The notes beneath the pieces were generated by a model. That model did no database searches, was not told where the DNA came from, and saw nothing but the letters and a program-made list of their open reading frames with translations. Below, piece by piece: positions 1-8,078 of a stretch of 64,000 bases of DNA (the stretch's first letter is position 1; every line of letters starts with the position of its first letter). The position numbers and the translations under genes are program-made. The DNA is from Methylosinus sp. C49 (GTDB lineage: Bacteria > Pseudomonadota > Alphaproteobacteria > Rhizobiales > Beijerinckiaceae), in NCBI RefSeq assembly GCF_009936375.1, contig NZ_AP022332.1, forward strand, positions 682,001-746,000, read 5' to 3'.

Positions 1-569
1 TCTGGGGCCTCGGCGCGCTGGCGACTCTGGCGCGGCGCCCGCTGGTCCAATCGCGCTGGATCGCGCTCGCGCTCTATGTCGCGGCCGTCATCCCGATCCG
101 CCTTTTGGTGCGCGGCCCCAATCTCGAGGTTCATCCCTATCTCGCCGATCTCGCCGATACGCTGTCGGCCGTTCTCTTCCTCAATCTGGTGGCGACGCTG
201 CGCTTCGGGCCGCAGCAAGGCTGGGCGCTGTTCCAACCGCAGCTGCATCGGCGGCTCGCCGATTTCTCCTTCTCGCTCTACAGCGTCCATATGCCCGTGC
301 TGATTCTGGCGCGCGCCATGGCCGATCGGCATTTCGGCGCGCAATGGGCGCGCGAGCTGGCGACGCCTGTCCATTGGCTGGTGATGGCGGCGGTGATGAC
401 GGCGGCGGTCGTCTTCGGCTTCCTCTTCTCGCGCGTCACCGAGGCGCACACCAATTCCGCGCGGCGCGCATTGCGCAGAGCCTTCGAGGCGGCGGAGGAG
501 CGCCGGCGCCGGCGCCTTCCGCAGCCGATCGAGGAGCTGGAGCGCGAGCCGCAAAAAGCCGACGCATGA
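1..569 (+). CDS. Acyltransferase 3 family membrane protein, C-terminal part
   Basis: The frame is open from base 3 and ends at TGA 567-569, so this is the C-terminal part of a gene that begins outside the window. Several hydrophobic segments are visible, and the stretch FSLYSVHMPVLIL (near bases 261-310) is typical of the last transmembrane helices of OafA/YrhL/ExoZ-type acyltransferases, which move acetyl or other acyl groups onto surface sugars at the inner membrane. The protein ends in an Arg/Glu-rich cytoplasmic-looking tail. The acceptor sugar cannot be told from this part. The family call is fairly safe; the substrate is unknown. Confidence 0.7.
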   Translation, partial: WGLGALATLARRPLVQSRWIALALYVAAVIPIRLLVRGPNLEVHPYLADLADTLSAVLFLNLVATLRFGPQQGWALFQPQLHRRLADFSFSLYSVHMPVLILARAMADRHFGAQWARELATPVHWLVMAAVMTAAVVFGFLFSRVTEAHTNSARRALRRAFEAAEERRRRRLPQPIEELEREPQKADA

Positions 570-584
570 GCCTGAAGGTCATCC

Positions 585-1685
585 GTGCCGCCCTCTGTCG
601 ACGAAACGTCGCAACCCTCCTCTAATGGCGAGGACCCGAGGCGGGCCGCCGAAGGCGCGCGCCCGCGGGGACGCGTGAAAATGAAGACGTTGCCGCCGGC
701 CGGCGCTATCGTGGGCGATTCGCCCTTTCTCTGGGTCATGCGCTTCGATGCGGAGGGCGCGGCGACGCTCGTCGCCGATCACGATTCCGCGCAGCTCGAT
801 GCGGAGGCCGACGGCTATTTCTGGGTCCATCTCAATGTCGCCGATCTTCGCTATCGCGATTGGGTCGCCGGCCGCCAGCAAATGCCGGCGGAAGCGCGGG
901 CGCTGCTCATCGATCAGGACGGTCATCAGCGGCTCGACGCCGACGAGCAGGCGCTGTGGGGCGTGATCGCCGATTACGGTCGCGATCTCGAGCGTGAGGA
1001 AGATGTGCTGCGTCCGCTGCGCGTCGTCGTCACCGAGCGCTGCATCGTCACCGCACGACGCTACGCCGTCGAATCGACCGCCGCCATTCGGCAGGCGGCG
1101 CTGGAGGGCCAGCGGCTGCAAACGCCGCTCGATCTCTTCGAGGCGCTGGTGACGCGCAGCCTCGCCTCCATGGACACCGGGCTCGAGAAGCTGCTGGCCA
1201 AATTCAACAAGATCGAGGATCGCGTGTTGGACGATGAAGCGCATGACGACCGGCGTGATCTCGGCGCGCTGCGCCGCCAGACGATCCGGCTGCGGCGCGA
1301 GCTCGCCGATGGGCAACGCGTCTTCTCGCGCGCCGCTTTCTCGCCGCGCGTCACGCCGCCGACCCATGCGGCGCTGCGCCGGCTGACGCAGCGTTTCGAT
1401 TCATTGCAGCAGGAGCTGCAGGCGGTGGAGGAGCGCGCGCGCCTGCTGCAGGACGAGATCGTCTCCAATCTCACGGCGGAGACCAATCGCCAGCTCTATG
1501 TGCTGACCATTCTCGGCACTCTGCTCATGCCGCCGACTCTCGTCTCCGGCATATTCGGCATGAACACGAAGAATCTGTTCTTCGCCGATAATGAGCAGGG
1601 GACGCTCTATGCGGCGGCGCTCTGCCTCGCCTCGGCGGCGGCGGCCTTTTTCGCGCTGATGTGGATCAAGCGCCGCGAGGGATGA
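585..1685 (+). CDS. CorA/ZntB-like divalent metal transporter
   Basis: A 366-residue protein with a long soluble, mostly helical N-terminal domain and two C-terminal transmembrane helices. Before the second-to-last membrane end is the sequence SGIFGMNTKN, containing the GMN signature of the CorA superfamily (Mg2+, Co2+ or, for ZntB, Zn2+ transport). The region around residues 130-290 is rich in Arg/Glu/Gln helices as in the CorA funnel. The start is uncertain: GTG 585 has AAGGT upstream, but ATG 681 would remove a low-complexity 32-residue head. It follows the acyltransferase by 15 bases, so the two may be cotranscribed. Whether it imports Mg2+ or exports Zn2+ cannot be decided here. Confidence 0.85.
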   Translation: MPPSVDETSQPSSNGEDPRRAAEGARPRGRVKMKTLPPAGAIVGDSPFLWVMRFDAEGAATLVADHDSAQLDAEADGYFWVHLNVADLRYRDWVAGRQQMPAEARALLIDQDGHQRLDADEQALWGVIADYGRDLEREEDVLRPLRVVVTERCIVTARRYAVESTAAIRQAALEGQRLQTPLDLFEALVTRSLASMDTGLEKLLAKFNKIEDRVLDDEAHDDRRDLGALRRQTIRLRRELADGQRVFSRAAFSPRVTPPTHAALRRLTQRFDSLQQELQAVEERARLLQDEIVSNLTAETNRQLYVLTILGTLLMPPTLVSGIFGMNTKNLFFADNEQGTLYAAALCLASAAAAFFALMWIKRREG

Positions 1686-1706
1686 CGTAGCCCACGCCGT
1701 TCAGCC

Positions 1707-2393
1707 TCACGCCGCCGCGAGGCTTTCGAACAATCCCCGGCCGTCGATTCCGCCGACCAGCGGATCGATGAGATTTTCGGGGTGCGGCATCAGGCCGAGC
1801 ACATTGCGGCGCTCGGAGAAGATTCCGGCGATGTCGTTGCGCGAGCCGTTGGGATTGGCATCGCCGCCGACGCGCCCGAGCGCATCGCAATAGCGGAAGG
1901 CGATGAGCCCCTCGCCCTCGAGCCGGGCGATCGTCTCGTCATCGGCCTCGTAATTGCCCTCGCCATGGGCGATGGCGACCTCGATCGTCTGGCCCTGCCG
2001 ATAATGGCTGGTGAAGGCGGTGTCGGCGCGCTCGACGCGCAAATGCTGCATGCGGCAGACGAAGCGCAGATTGGCGTTGCGCATCAGCACGCCGGGCAGC
2101 AGCCCGCCCTCGCACAAAATCTGGAAGCCGTTGCAGACGCCGAGCGTCAGCCCGCCGCGCGCGGCATGGGCGCGCACCGCGTCCATGATGGCGGCGCGGC
2201 CGGCGATGGCGCCGCAGCGCAGATAATCGCCATAGGAGAAGCCGCCCGGCAGCACGACGAGATCGGTGCCCGCGGGCAGCTCGGTCTGCGAATGCCAGAC
2301 CATTGCGGGCTCGTGGCCGGTGGCTTGGCGAAGCGCGCGCGCCATATCGCCTTCGCGATTGGAGCCGGGAAAGACGAGGACGGCGGCTTTCAT
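1707..2393 (-). CDS. purQ: Phosphoribosylformylglycinamidine synthase subunit PurQ
   Basis: Glutaminase subunit (228 residues) of FGAM synthase, which with PurS and PurL makes formylglycinamidine ribonucleotide in purine synthesis. The class I glutamine amidotransferase nucleophile is seen in LGVCNGFQ (Cys87), with the oxyanion segment PGGFSYGDYLRCGA just before it and MPHPEN near the C-terminus providing the catalytic His/Glu context. The length is normal for PurQ. It lies four bases after purS in the same direction, which is the usual purS-purQ arrangement of bacteria with a small PurL; purL is not in the window. Confidence 0.96.
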   Translation of the reverse strand: MKAAVLVFPGSNREGDMARALRQATGHEPAMVWHSQTELPAGTDLVVLPGGFSYGDYLRCGAIAGRAAIMDAVRAHAARGGLTLGVCNGFQILCEGGLLPGVLMRNANLRFVCRMQHLRVERADTAFTSHYRQGQTIEVAIAHGEGNYEADDETIARLEGEGLIAFRYCDALGRVGGDANPNGSRNDIAGIFSERRNVLGLMPHPENLIDPLVGGIDGRGLFESLAAA

Positions 2394-2397
2394 GGGA

Positions 2398-2634
2398 TCA
2401 GATCTCGATCTGGAAATTCTCGATGACGGTGTTGGCGAGCAGCTTCTCGCAGGCCGCGCGCAGTCGCGCCTCGGCGAGGGCGCGGTCGGAGCCCTCGAGC
2501 TCTATGTCGAACACCTTGCCTTGCCGCACGCCGCCGACGCCCTCGACGCCGAGCGAGGCCAGCGCGCCTTCTATGGCCTTGCCCTGCGGATCGAGCACGC
2601 CGTTCTTCAAGGTGACGATGACGCGGGCTTTCAT
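2398..2634 (-). CDS. purS: Phosphoribosylformylglycinamidine synthase subunit PurS
   Basis: A 78-residue protein beginning MKARVIVTLKNGVLDPQGKA, which is the conserved start of PurS. PurS dimerises and links PurQ to PurL so that ammonia passes from the glutaminase to the synthase site. GVEGVGGVRQGKVFDIEL in the middle is also family typical. It is directly upstream of purQ, four bases apart, and both are surely one transcript. purC, often the preceding gene in related bacteria, is not next to it; the upstream gene on this strand is an unrelated membrane protein. Confidence 0.95.
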   Translation of the reverse strand: MKARVIVTLKNGVLDPQGKAIEGALASLGVEGVGGVRQGKVFDIELEGSDRALAEARLRAACEKLLANTVIENFQIEI

Positions 2635-2752
2635 GCGGCGGCTTCCCTGTTTGGGCTTCGGAGGCTGGCCGCAGGGTTAGCGGGGGACGCGCCGGAGCGC
2701 AAGAATTTCCGGGCGAGAGAATTTCTGGCCGGGAATTTCCGGCCGTGACGCT

Positions 2753-3631
2753 TCAGGCCGAGCGCGCGCGCAGCGTGTAGACGAAGCCCATGGCGCCGAG
2801 CAGCGCGATCGTGGCGGCGAACACCGGTTGGCCGGCGGCGAGCGTCAGCATGACGGCGACGAAGGTGGCGACGCCGATCACCGTGGTGACGATGATGGAG
2901 CCGACCGGCGACGCCCCGCCGCCGCTCGCAGCGCTGCGCCGTCGCGGCGGGCTGGCGACAGCCGAGACCACGGCCTGATAGGCGGGATCGAAATTGATGC
3001 GATCGATGAAGAGCGGCGGCGCGGCATAGGGAAAGCCGCCGGAGGGTGAAGCGAAATCGCGGTCATAGGCGGCGGCCTCGACGGCGCCCGGCCCGGTCTT
3101 GGTCACATAGAGGTCGATGGTCGCTGTGTCGCGCTCGCCGTCGCGGACCAGAAGCGCGGCGCGAATCGTCGGCGCGGCCTCGGCTGAATTGCGCGAGGGA
3201 AGACGCGCGCGCGGAACGGTCTCGGCGGCGTCGAGGAATTCCCGGACCGTCTCGCCGCGCGCCTCCGCGGCCGCGCGCAGCGCGGTCTGCGCCTCGCGAA
3301 TGACGATGCGCGGCGGAATGCGTTCGCCGATGAGCCGCGGCAGGCCGGAGAGCGCAGCCGCGCTCGGCCCATAGGCCGACCGCAAAGGCGCATTCTCGCC
3401 GGCGAGCGGCCCGTCGGATTCGGCGCCGAGCGGCATGGCGAAATTGCGATAGCCGGCGGGCAGCGCGTCGCGGAGGCCCGGACCGGGCGGGGGCGGCGGC
3501 TTGGCGGCCGTCGCGGTCGCGACCTTCGTCTCCTCCTCCACCGCCTCGGCTTTCGCCGTGACCTGCGAGACGCGCGACAGCGCGCGCACGCTGGGCGCTC
3601 GGGAGGTGAGAGCGGAAATCGGCGAAACCAT
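2753..3631 (-). CDS. Unknown protein with two C-terminal membrane segments
   Basis: I do not recognise this 292-residue protein. From ATG 3631 (MVSPISALTSRA) it has a basic, Ala-rich head, a Pro run near residue 50, a central soluble part with a YVTKTGPGAVEAAAYDRDF segment, a Ser/Gly/Arg linker, and two hydrophobic helices at the C-terminus (around IIVTTVIGVATFVAVML and FAATIALLGAMGFVYTL). This suggests a C-terminally anchored membrane protein with a large soluble domain. The frame remains open upstream to 3814, but that extension lacks coding character and overlaps the neighbouring promoter area, so ATG 3631 is preferred. It is divergent from the acyl-AMP ligase gene. Confidence 0.6.
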   Translation of the reverse strand: MVSPISALTSRAPSVRALSRVSQVTAKAEAVEEETKVATATAAKPPPPPGPGLRDALPAGYRNFAMPLGAESDGPLAGENAPLRSAYGPSAAALSGLPRLIGERIPPRIVIREAQTALRAAAEARGETVREFLDAAETVPRARLPSRNSAEAAPTIRAALLVRDGERDTATIDLYVTKTGPGAVEAAAYDRDFASPSGGFPYAAPPLFIDRINFDPAYQAVVSAVASPPRRRSAASGGGASPVGSIIVTTVIGVATFVAVMLTLAAGQPVFAATIALLGAMGFVYTLRARSA

Positions 3632-3813
3632 GATTCGTGACCATCCATGGCGCGTCGGACGCGCATCTAGTTTCCGGCGTCCGCCTTGCGCGAAGCTGGC
3701 GTCAGCGCAACCGGAGCGATTGTCGGCGGCCCATGTCGACGGCGGGTTACAGAAAAGAGTCGAATGCCGCCGACCTCGCTCTATCTGCCTCGAGAGCGAG
3801 GGAGGGCCTCCCA

Positions 3814-6663
3814 ATGCATGCGGTCTCCAACTATCCGGGACGTCGGCGCGCCACGCAGGAGGCGGCGCGGCGGGAGGTTTTCGCCGTTGTCGACTCGCTC
3901 GCCCGCGAAATGCATCCGCGGCGCGGCGCTCCGACCGAGATTTCGCTGTCCAGCCGGCTCGAGCAGGATCTCGGCGTCGACAGCCTGGCGCGCGCCGAAT
4001 TGAATATGCGGCTGGAGCGCGCCTTCCACGCCCCGCTGCCGCTCGAGGAATTGGGCCGCGCCGATACGGTCGGCGATCTGCTGACGGCGCTGGAGAAGGC
4101 CCCCGGCGCCGAGCCGCCCGCCTTCTCCGAGCCTTCCCCCGCCGAGGCGCTGCCGCATATTCGCGCCGCCTTCGAGGCGAGGACGCTGACCGAGGCGCTG
4201 GACTGGCACGCCGCCCAAAATCCCGAGCGGCTGCATCTCACCTTTCTGCGCGACGCCGCGACGCCCGGCGGCGCGCTCACCTATTGGCGGCTCGCCGATG
4301 AGGCGCGCCGCGCGGCGGAGGGCTTCGTCGCCCGCGACGTCGCGCCGGGCGACCGAATCGCGCTGATGCTGCCGACGGGAATCGATTTCTTCGTCGGCTT
4401 TTTCGGCGCGCTCTACGCCGGCGCCATTCCCGTGCCGATCTATCCGCCGATGCGCATGGCGCAGATCGAGGAGCATCTCACGCGCCAGATCGGCATTTTG
4501 CGCAATGCGGGGGTGCGGCTGCTCGTCACCACACAGGATGGGCTGCGCCTCGCCGGCCTCGCCCGCGGGCGCGTGGAGAGCTTGGAGGCGATCGTCTGCG
4601 TCGCCGATCTCACGAGCGGCGCCAATGGCGCGCCGCTGCCGCCGACGCGCGAGGCGGGCGCGACCGCCATGCTGCAATATACGTCCGGCAGCACGGGCGA
4701 TCCCAAAGGCGTGGTGCTGAGCCACGCCAATCTTCTCGCCAATGTTCGCGCCATGGGCCTCGCCATCGGCGCCAGCTCGGCGGACACATTCGTCAGCTGG
4801 CTGCCGCTCTATCACGATATGGGGCTGATCGGCGCCTGGCTCGGCTGCCTGCATTTCGGCGCGCCGCTCTATGTCATGTCGCCGCTGACCTTCCTCTCGC
4901 GGCCGGCGAGCTGGCTGGAGGCGATCGACCGCCATCGCGGCACGCTGAGCGCCGCGCCCAATTTCGCCTTCGAGCTCTGCCTCGACAAGATCGATCCGGC
5001 GCAGATCGAAGGGCTCGATCTTTGCTCGCTGCGCATGATCGCCAATGGCGCCGAGCCCATCTCCCCGCGCACCATCCGGCGATTCGCCGAAAAATTCGCC
5101 AGACATGGCTTTCGGGCGGAGGCCATGGCGCCGGTCTATGGGCTCGCGGAAAATGCGGTCGGCCTCGCTTTTCCGCCGCCCGGCCGCGCGCCGGTCATCG
5201 ACCGCATCTCCCGCGAGGCGCTGGCGACCTCCGGCCGCGCCGAGCCGGCGGGCGAAGGCGACGGCTCATTGGAGATCGTCGGCTGCGGCGCCCCGCTGCC
5301 GGGCCATGAGATTCGCATCGTCGACGCCGCCGGCCGCGAGCTTTCCGAGCGCCGCGAGGGGCGGCTGGAGTTTCGCGGCCCCTCGGCCACAACGGGCTAT
5401 TTCCGCAATGAGGAGAAGACCAAATCGCTGCTTCGGGGCGGCTGGCTCGACAGCGGCGATCGCGCCTACATGGCCGGCGGCGAGATTTTTGTGACCGGGC
5501 GGGTCAAGGACATTGTGATTCGCGCCGGGCGGCATCTCTATCCGCAGGAGATAGAGGAGGCCGTCGCCGCGCTTCCCGGCATTCGCAAGGGCTGCGTCGC
5601 CGCTTTCGGCGCGCCCGATGTGGAGACCGGAACGGAACGGCTGATCGTCGTCGCCGAGACCTATGAGACCGTGCCGGAGGCGCTGGGCGTGTTGGAGACC
5701 AAGGTCCAGACGGCGGTGGCCGCCGTCTGCGGCGCGCCGGCCGATGAGGTTCGCTTCCTGCCGCCGCGCTCGACGCCCAAAACCTCGAGCGGCAAGATTC
5801 GCCGCGGCGCCGCCAAGGCGCTGTTCGAGGAGGGTCGGCTCGGCGAGCCGCGCGGTCCGGTCTGGCTGCAGATCGGCAGGCTGGCGCTGCTCGGCCTATG
5901 GCCGGCGATCCGAGGCGCGGTTGGGCGAGCCGGCGAGCTCGCCTATGCCTGCTGGTGGTGGCTCATCGTCTGCGCCGGCTATTTTGCCGCCTGGTGGGCG
6001 GTGATGATCCTGCCCCGCCGCTCGCGCTGGCCCGCCGTGCGCAAGATCGCCGGCGCCATGCTCGGCGCCATCGGCGCCAAAGTCACGACGGAGGGGCTGG
6101 AGCGTCTGCCGCCGGGCGGCGCCGTGCTCGCCTTCAACCATTCGAGCTATGTCGACGTCATGCTGCTCGCCGCCTCTCTGCCGGGAGAGCCGGCCTTCGT
6201 CGCCAAGAAGGAGCTGGCCGGGCAGATGTTCGCCGGGCCGTTCCTGCGCCGGCTCGGGGCGCTTTTCGTCGAGCGCTACGATATTGCCGCGAGCGTGGCC
6301 GACGCGGAGACGCTCGCGGCGGCGGCCCGGGAGGGGCGCAATCTCGTGTTCTTCCCGGAGGGGACCTTCACGCGCCGCGCCGGGCTCTGCGGCTTCTATC
6401 TCGGCGCCTTCAAGATCGCCGCGGAGGCGGAGCTGCCGGTCTATCCGGGCGTCCTGCGCGGAACCCGCGGCATGTTGCGCGGCGAGCAATGGTTCCCGCG
6501 CCGCTCGGCGCTGTCGCTCGCCATTCTGCCGCCGATACGGGCGGGCGGGAGCGATTTCCTCTGCGCGCTGCGGTTGCGGGATCATGTCCGCGCCGCCATT
6601 CTCGCGCGCTGCGGTGAGCCGGATTTGAGCGAATTGTCCAAGCCGAAGCGGGGGGAGGCGTAG
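3814..6663 (+). CDS. ACP / fatty-acyl-AMP ligase / PlsC acyltransferase fusion
   Basis: A 949-residue three-part protein. Residues about 15-100 form an acyl carrier domain with the phosphopantetheine site LGVDSL (Ser57). Residues about 125-700 are an adenylate-forming ligase: QYTSGSTGDPKGVVLSH at about 287, PLYHDMGLIGAWLG, the Y-G-L-A-E-N motif, and the C-terminal lysine motif TSSGKIRR. After one or two membrane helices, a PlsC-type acyltransferase follows, with NHSSYVD (from N775) and FPEGTFTR (about 847). The parts suggest that a fatty acid is activated as acyl-AMP, loaded on the linked ACP, and moved to a lysophospholipid or similar acceptor. ATG 3814 is chosen because GGAGGG precedes it at normal distance; the frame is open further upstream. 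Confidence 0.88.
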   Translation: MHAVSNYPGRRRATQEAARREVFAVVDSLAREMHPRRGAPTEISLSSRLEQDLGVDSLARAELNMRLERAFHAPLPLEELGRADTVGDLLTALEKAPGAEPPAFSEPSPAEALPHIRAAFEARTLTEALDWHAAQNPERLHLTFLRDAATPGGALTYWRLADEARRAAEGFVARDVAPGDRIALMLPTGIDFFVGFFGALYAGAIPVPIYPPMRMAQIEEHLTRQIGILRNAGVRLLVTTQDGLRLAGLARGRVESLEAIVCVADLTSGANGAPLPPTREAGATAMLQYTSGSTGDPKGVVLSHANLLANVRAMGLAIGASSADTFVSWLPLYHDMGLIGAWLGCLHFGAPLYVMSPLTFLSRPASWLEAIDRHRGTLSAAPNFAFELCLDKIDPAQIEGLDLCSLRMIANGAEPISPRTIRRFAEKFARHGFRAEAMAPVYGLAENAVGLAFPPPGRAPVIDRISREALATSGRAEPAGEGDGSLEIVGCGAPLPGHEIRIVDAAGRELSERREGRLEFRGPSATTGYFRNEEKTKSLLRGGWLDSGDRAYMAGGEIFVTGRVKDIVIRAGRHLYPQEIEEAVAALPGIRKGCVAAFGAPDVETGTERLIVVAETYETVPEALGVLETKVQTAVAAVCGAPADEVRFLPPRSTPKTSSGKIRRGAAKALFEEGRLGEPRGPVWLQIGRLALLGLWPAIRGAVGRAGELAYACWWWLIVCAGYFAAWWAVMILPRRSRWPAVRKIAGAMLGAIGAKVTTEGLERLPPGGAVLAFNHSSYVDVMLLAASLPGEPAFVAKKELAGQMFAGPFLRRLGALFVERYDIAASVADAETLAAAAREGRNLVFFPEGTFTRRAGLCGFYLGAFKIAAEAELPVYPGVLRGTRGMLRGEQWFPRRSALSLAILPPIRAGGSDFLCALRLRDHVRAAILARCGEPDLSELSKPKRGEA

Positions 6664-6682
6664 CGGAGGGCGCCTGCGCGCC

Positions 6683-6991
6683 CTACTCGTCCTCGCCGAA
6701 GCGGTTGCCGACCAGCGCCGCCAGCGCCTCTATCGCCTGCGAGGCCTGCGGGCCGGCGGCGGTCACGGTGATGGTGGAGCCTTGGGCGGCGCCCAGCGTC
6801 AATATGCCCATGATGGAGCTGCCGCCGACCGTGTCCCCGCATTTGGAGACGGTGATCTCGGCCTCATAAGCCTCGCAGCACTGGACGAATTTGGCCGTCG
6901 CCCGCGCGTGCAGGCCCTTGCGGTTGACGATGGTGAGATCGCGGACGATGCGGCCGCCATCGGCGGCGGCGGAAACGGATTGGTCGGTCAT
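6683..6991 (-). CDS. ptsH: Phosphocarrier protein HPr
   Basis: A 102-residue HPr-family protein. The active-site segment NRKGLHARATAKFV places the phosphorylated histidine at His28, and GGSSIMGILTLGA contains the regulatory serine (about Ser59) that HPr kinase modifies. In alphaproteobacteria this HPr belongs to a PTS without sugar transporters, in which phosphate flow reports metabolic state rather than importing sugar. It overlaps the EIIA(Man) gene by four bases and is the last gene of the chvI-chvG-hprK-manX-ptsH series. The N-terminus is about ten residues longer than in enteric HPr. Confidence 0.95.
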   Translation of the reverse strand: MTDQSVSAAADGGRIVRDLTIVNRKGLHARATAKFVQCCEAYEAEITVSKCGDTVGGSSIMGILTLGAAQGSTITVTAAGPQASQAIEALAALVGNRFGEDE

Positions 6992-7389
6992 TTGGCGTTG
7001 AGGACTCGGCTGGCGATATAGACATATTTGCGCCCGGCGTCCTGGGCTTGCAACACCGCCTGCTCGAGCGGAGCCGATTCGCGCACCGAGGCCAGCTTGA
7101 TCAGCATGGGCAGGTTGATGCCCGCCAGCACCTCCACCTTGCCGCCATTCATCACGGAAATCGCCAGATTGGAGGGGGTGCCGCCGAACATGTCGGTCAG
7201 CACGACGACGCCGTCGCCGCTGTCCGCTTCGGCGATGGCGTCGATAATGTCCCGGCGCCGACGCTCCATATCGTCCTCGGGGCCGATCGAGATCGACACG
7301 AGCTGCTTCTGCGGGCCGACGACATGCTCGAGGGCCGCGCGAAACTCCGTGGCGAGGTGGCCATGGGTCACCAGGACCATTCCGATCAT
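6988..7389 (-). CDS. PTS EIIA component, mannose family (ManX-like)
   Basis: A 133-residue stand-alone EIIA(Man) domain. MIGMVLVTHGHLA carries the phosphorylated histidine (His9), and the block DGVVVLTDMFGGTPSNLA is the conserved loop of this family. There is no fused EIIB and no EIIC/EIID gene nearby, so the protein is a regulator that receives phosphate from HPr, as in the rhizobial incomplete PTS. It is 185 bases downstream of hprK and overlaps ptsH, so the whole block is probably read together. Confidence 0.93.
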   Translation of the reverse strand: MIGMVLVTHGHLATEFRAALEHVVGPQKQLVSISIGPEDDMERRRRDIIDAIAEADSGDGVVVLTDMFGGTPSNLAISVMNGGKVEVLAGINLPMLIKLASVRESAPLEQAVLQAQDAGRKYVYIASRVLNAK

Positions 7390-7574
7390 TCGCAGCTACC
7401 GCTCATGAAGACCGTCTCGCAGGAGAACGAGATCGTCGAAACCGGAGAACCGAAGCAGACCGGCATTGCGGCTCACCAATTTACTAACGCGAATGTCGCC
7501 CCGACGTTCGCAGCGTTTCGGGCGCCATTTTGTGCGTTGCGGCGAAATTGGCAAGCGAAAACCTCCGATCCTCG

Positions 7575-8078
7575 CTAAAATGCTACAAACTGATGAATAA
7601 ACGACAAAATCTCCCTCGCCGCCCCGGCCTCTCGGGCGTTCGCGGCGAGCCTCGGCAGCCTCACGCCGCACAGATCGGCCTCCGCGCTCCCTTCCGGCGG
7701 ATAGCGGGGCGGCGTCTCGTCTCTTGGTCCACATAGATCGACGAGACAGCGCAGCACCCCCGCGGGCTCGAATTCGATCGGCAGCACGCCCCTTCCGCGC
7801 TCCTCTATCGCCCCGGCTATGGCCGGATGCGGGCGCGCCAGCAGGCGGCCGTGACGGCGCATGAGCGCGACCCGATCATCGCCGATGAGCCGCGCGAAAA
7901 GCCCCCGCCCCTCGGCGAGATGGATCAGCTCGAGGCTGAGCCCGCTCTTGCCGGCGCCGGATGGCCCGCGCAGCAGCACGCCGGCCGCGCCGATGAGCAG
8001 GGCGTTGGCGTGAATCACGATCCGCTCCTCGACCTGCTCCGCTCCGGGAGGCGCGTCTTGGAGAGGCGCGCTGGTCAT
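7575..8078 (-). CDS. hprK: HPr kinase/phosphorylase, short alphaproteobacterial form
   Basis: A 167-residue protein with the P-loop GPSGAGKS at residues 38-45 and the LIGDDRVAL strand of HPr kinase. It lacks the N-terminal domain found in Gram-positive HprK, as is usual in alphaproteobacteria. It phosphorylates the serine of HPr and so links carbon status to the PTS chain. Its start codon overlaps the chvG stop by four bases, giving translational coupling of the sensor kinase and the HPr kinase. The C-terminal sequence is Ala/Arg rich without a further recognisable domain. Confidence 0.92.
   Translation of the reverse strand: MTSAPLQDAPPGAEQVEERIVIHANALLIGAAGVLLRGPSGAGKSGLSLELIHLAEGRGLFARLIGDDRVALMRRHGRLLARPHPAIAGAIEERGRGVLPIEFEPAGVLRCLVDLCGPRDETPPRYPPEGSAEADLCGVRLPRLAANAREAGAAREILSFIHQFVAF

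Noticed and set aside
7405-7578. A 57-codon plus-strand frame between EIIA and hprK
   Set aside because: It has no motif or clear ribosome site and lies inside the leader of the minus-strand operon; too weak to call.
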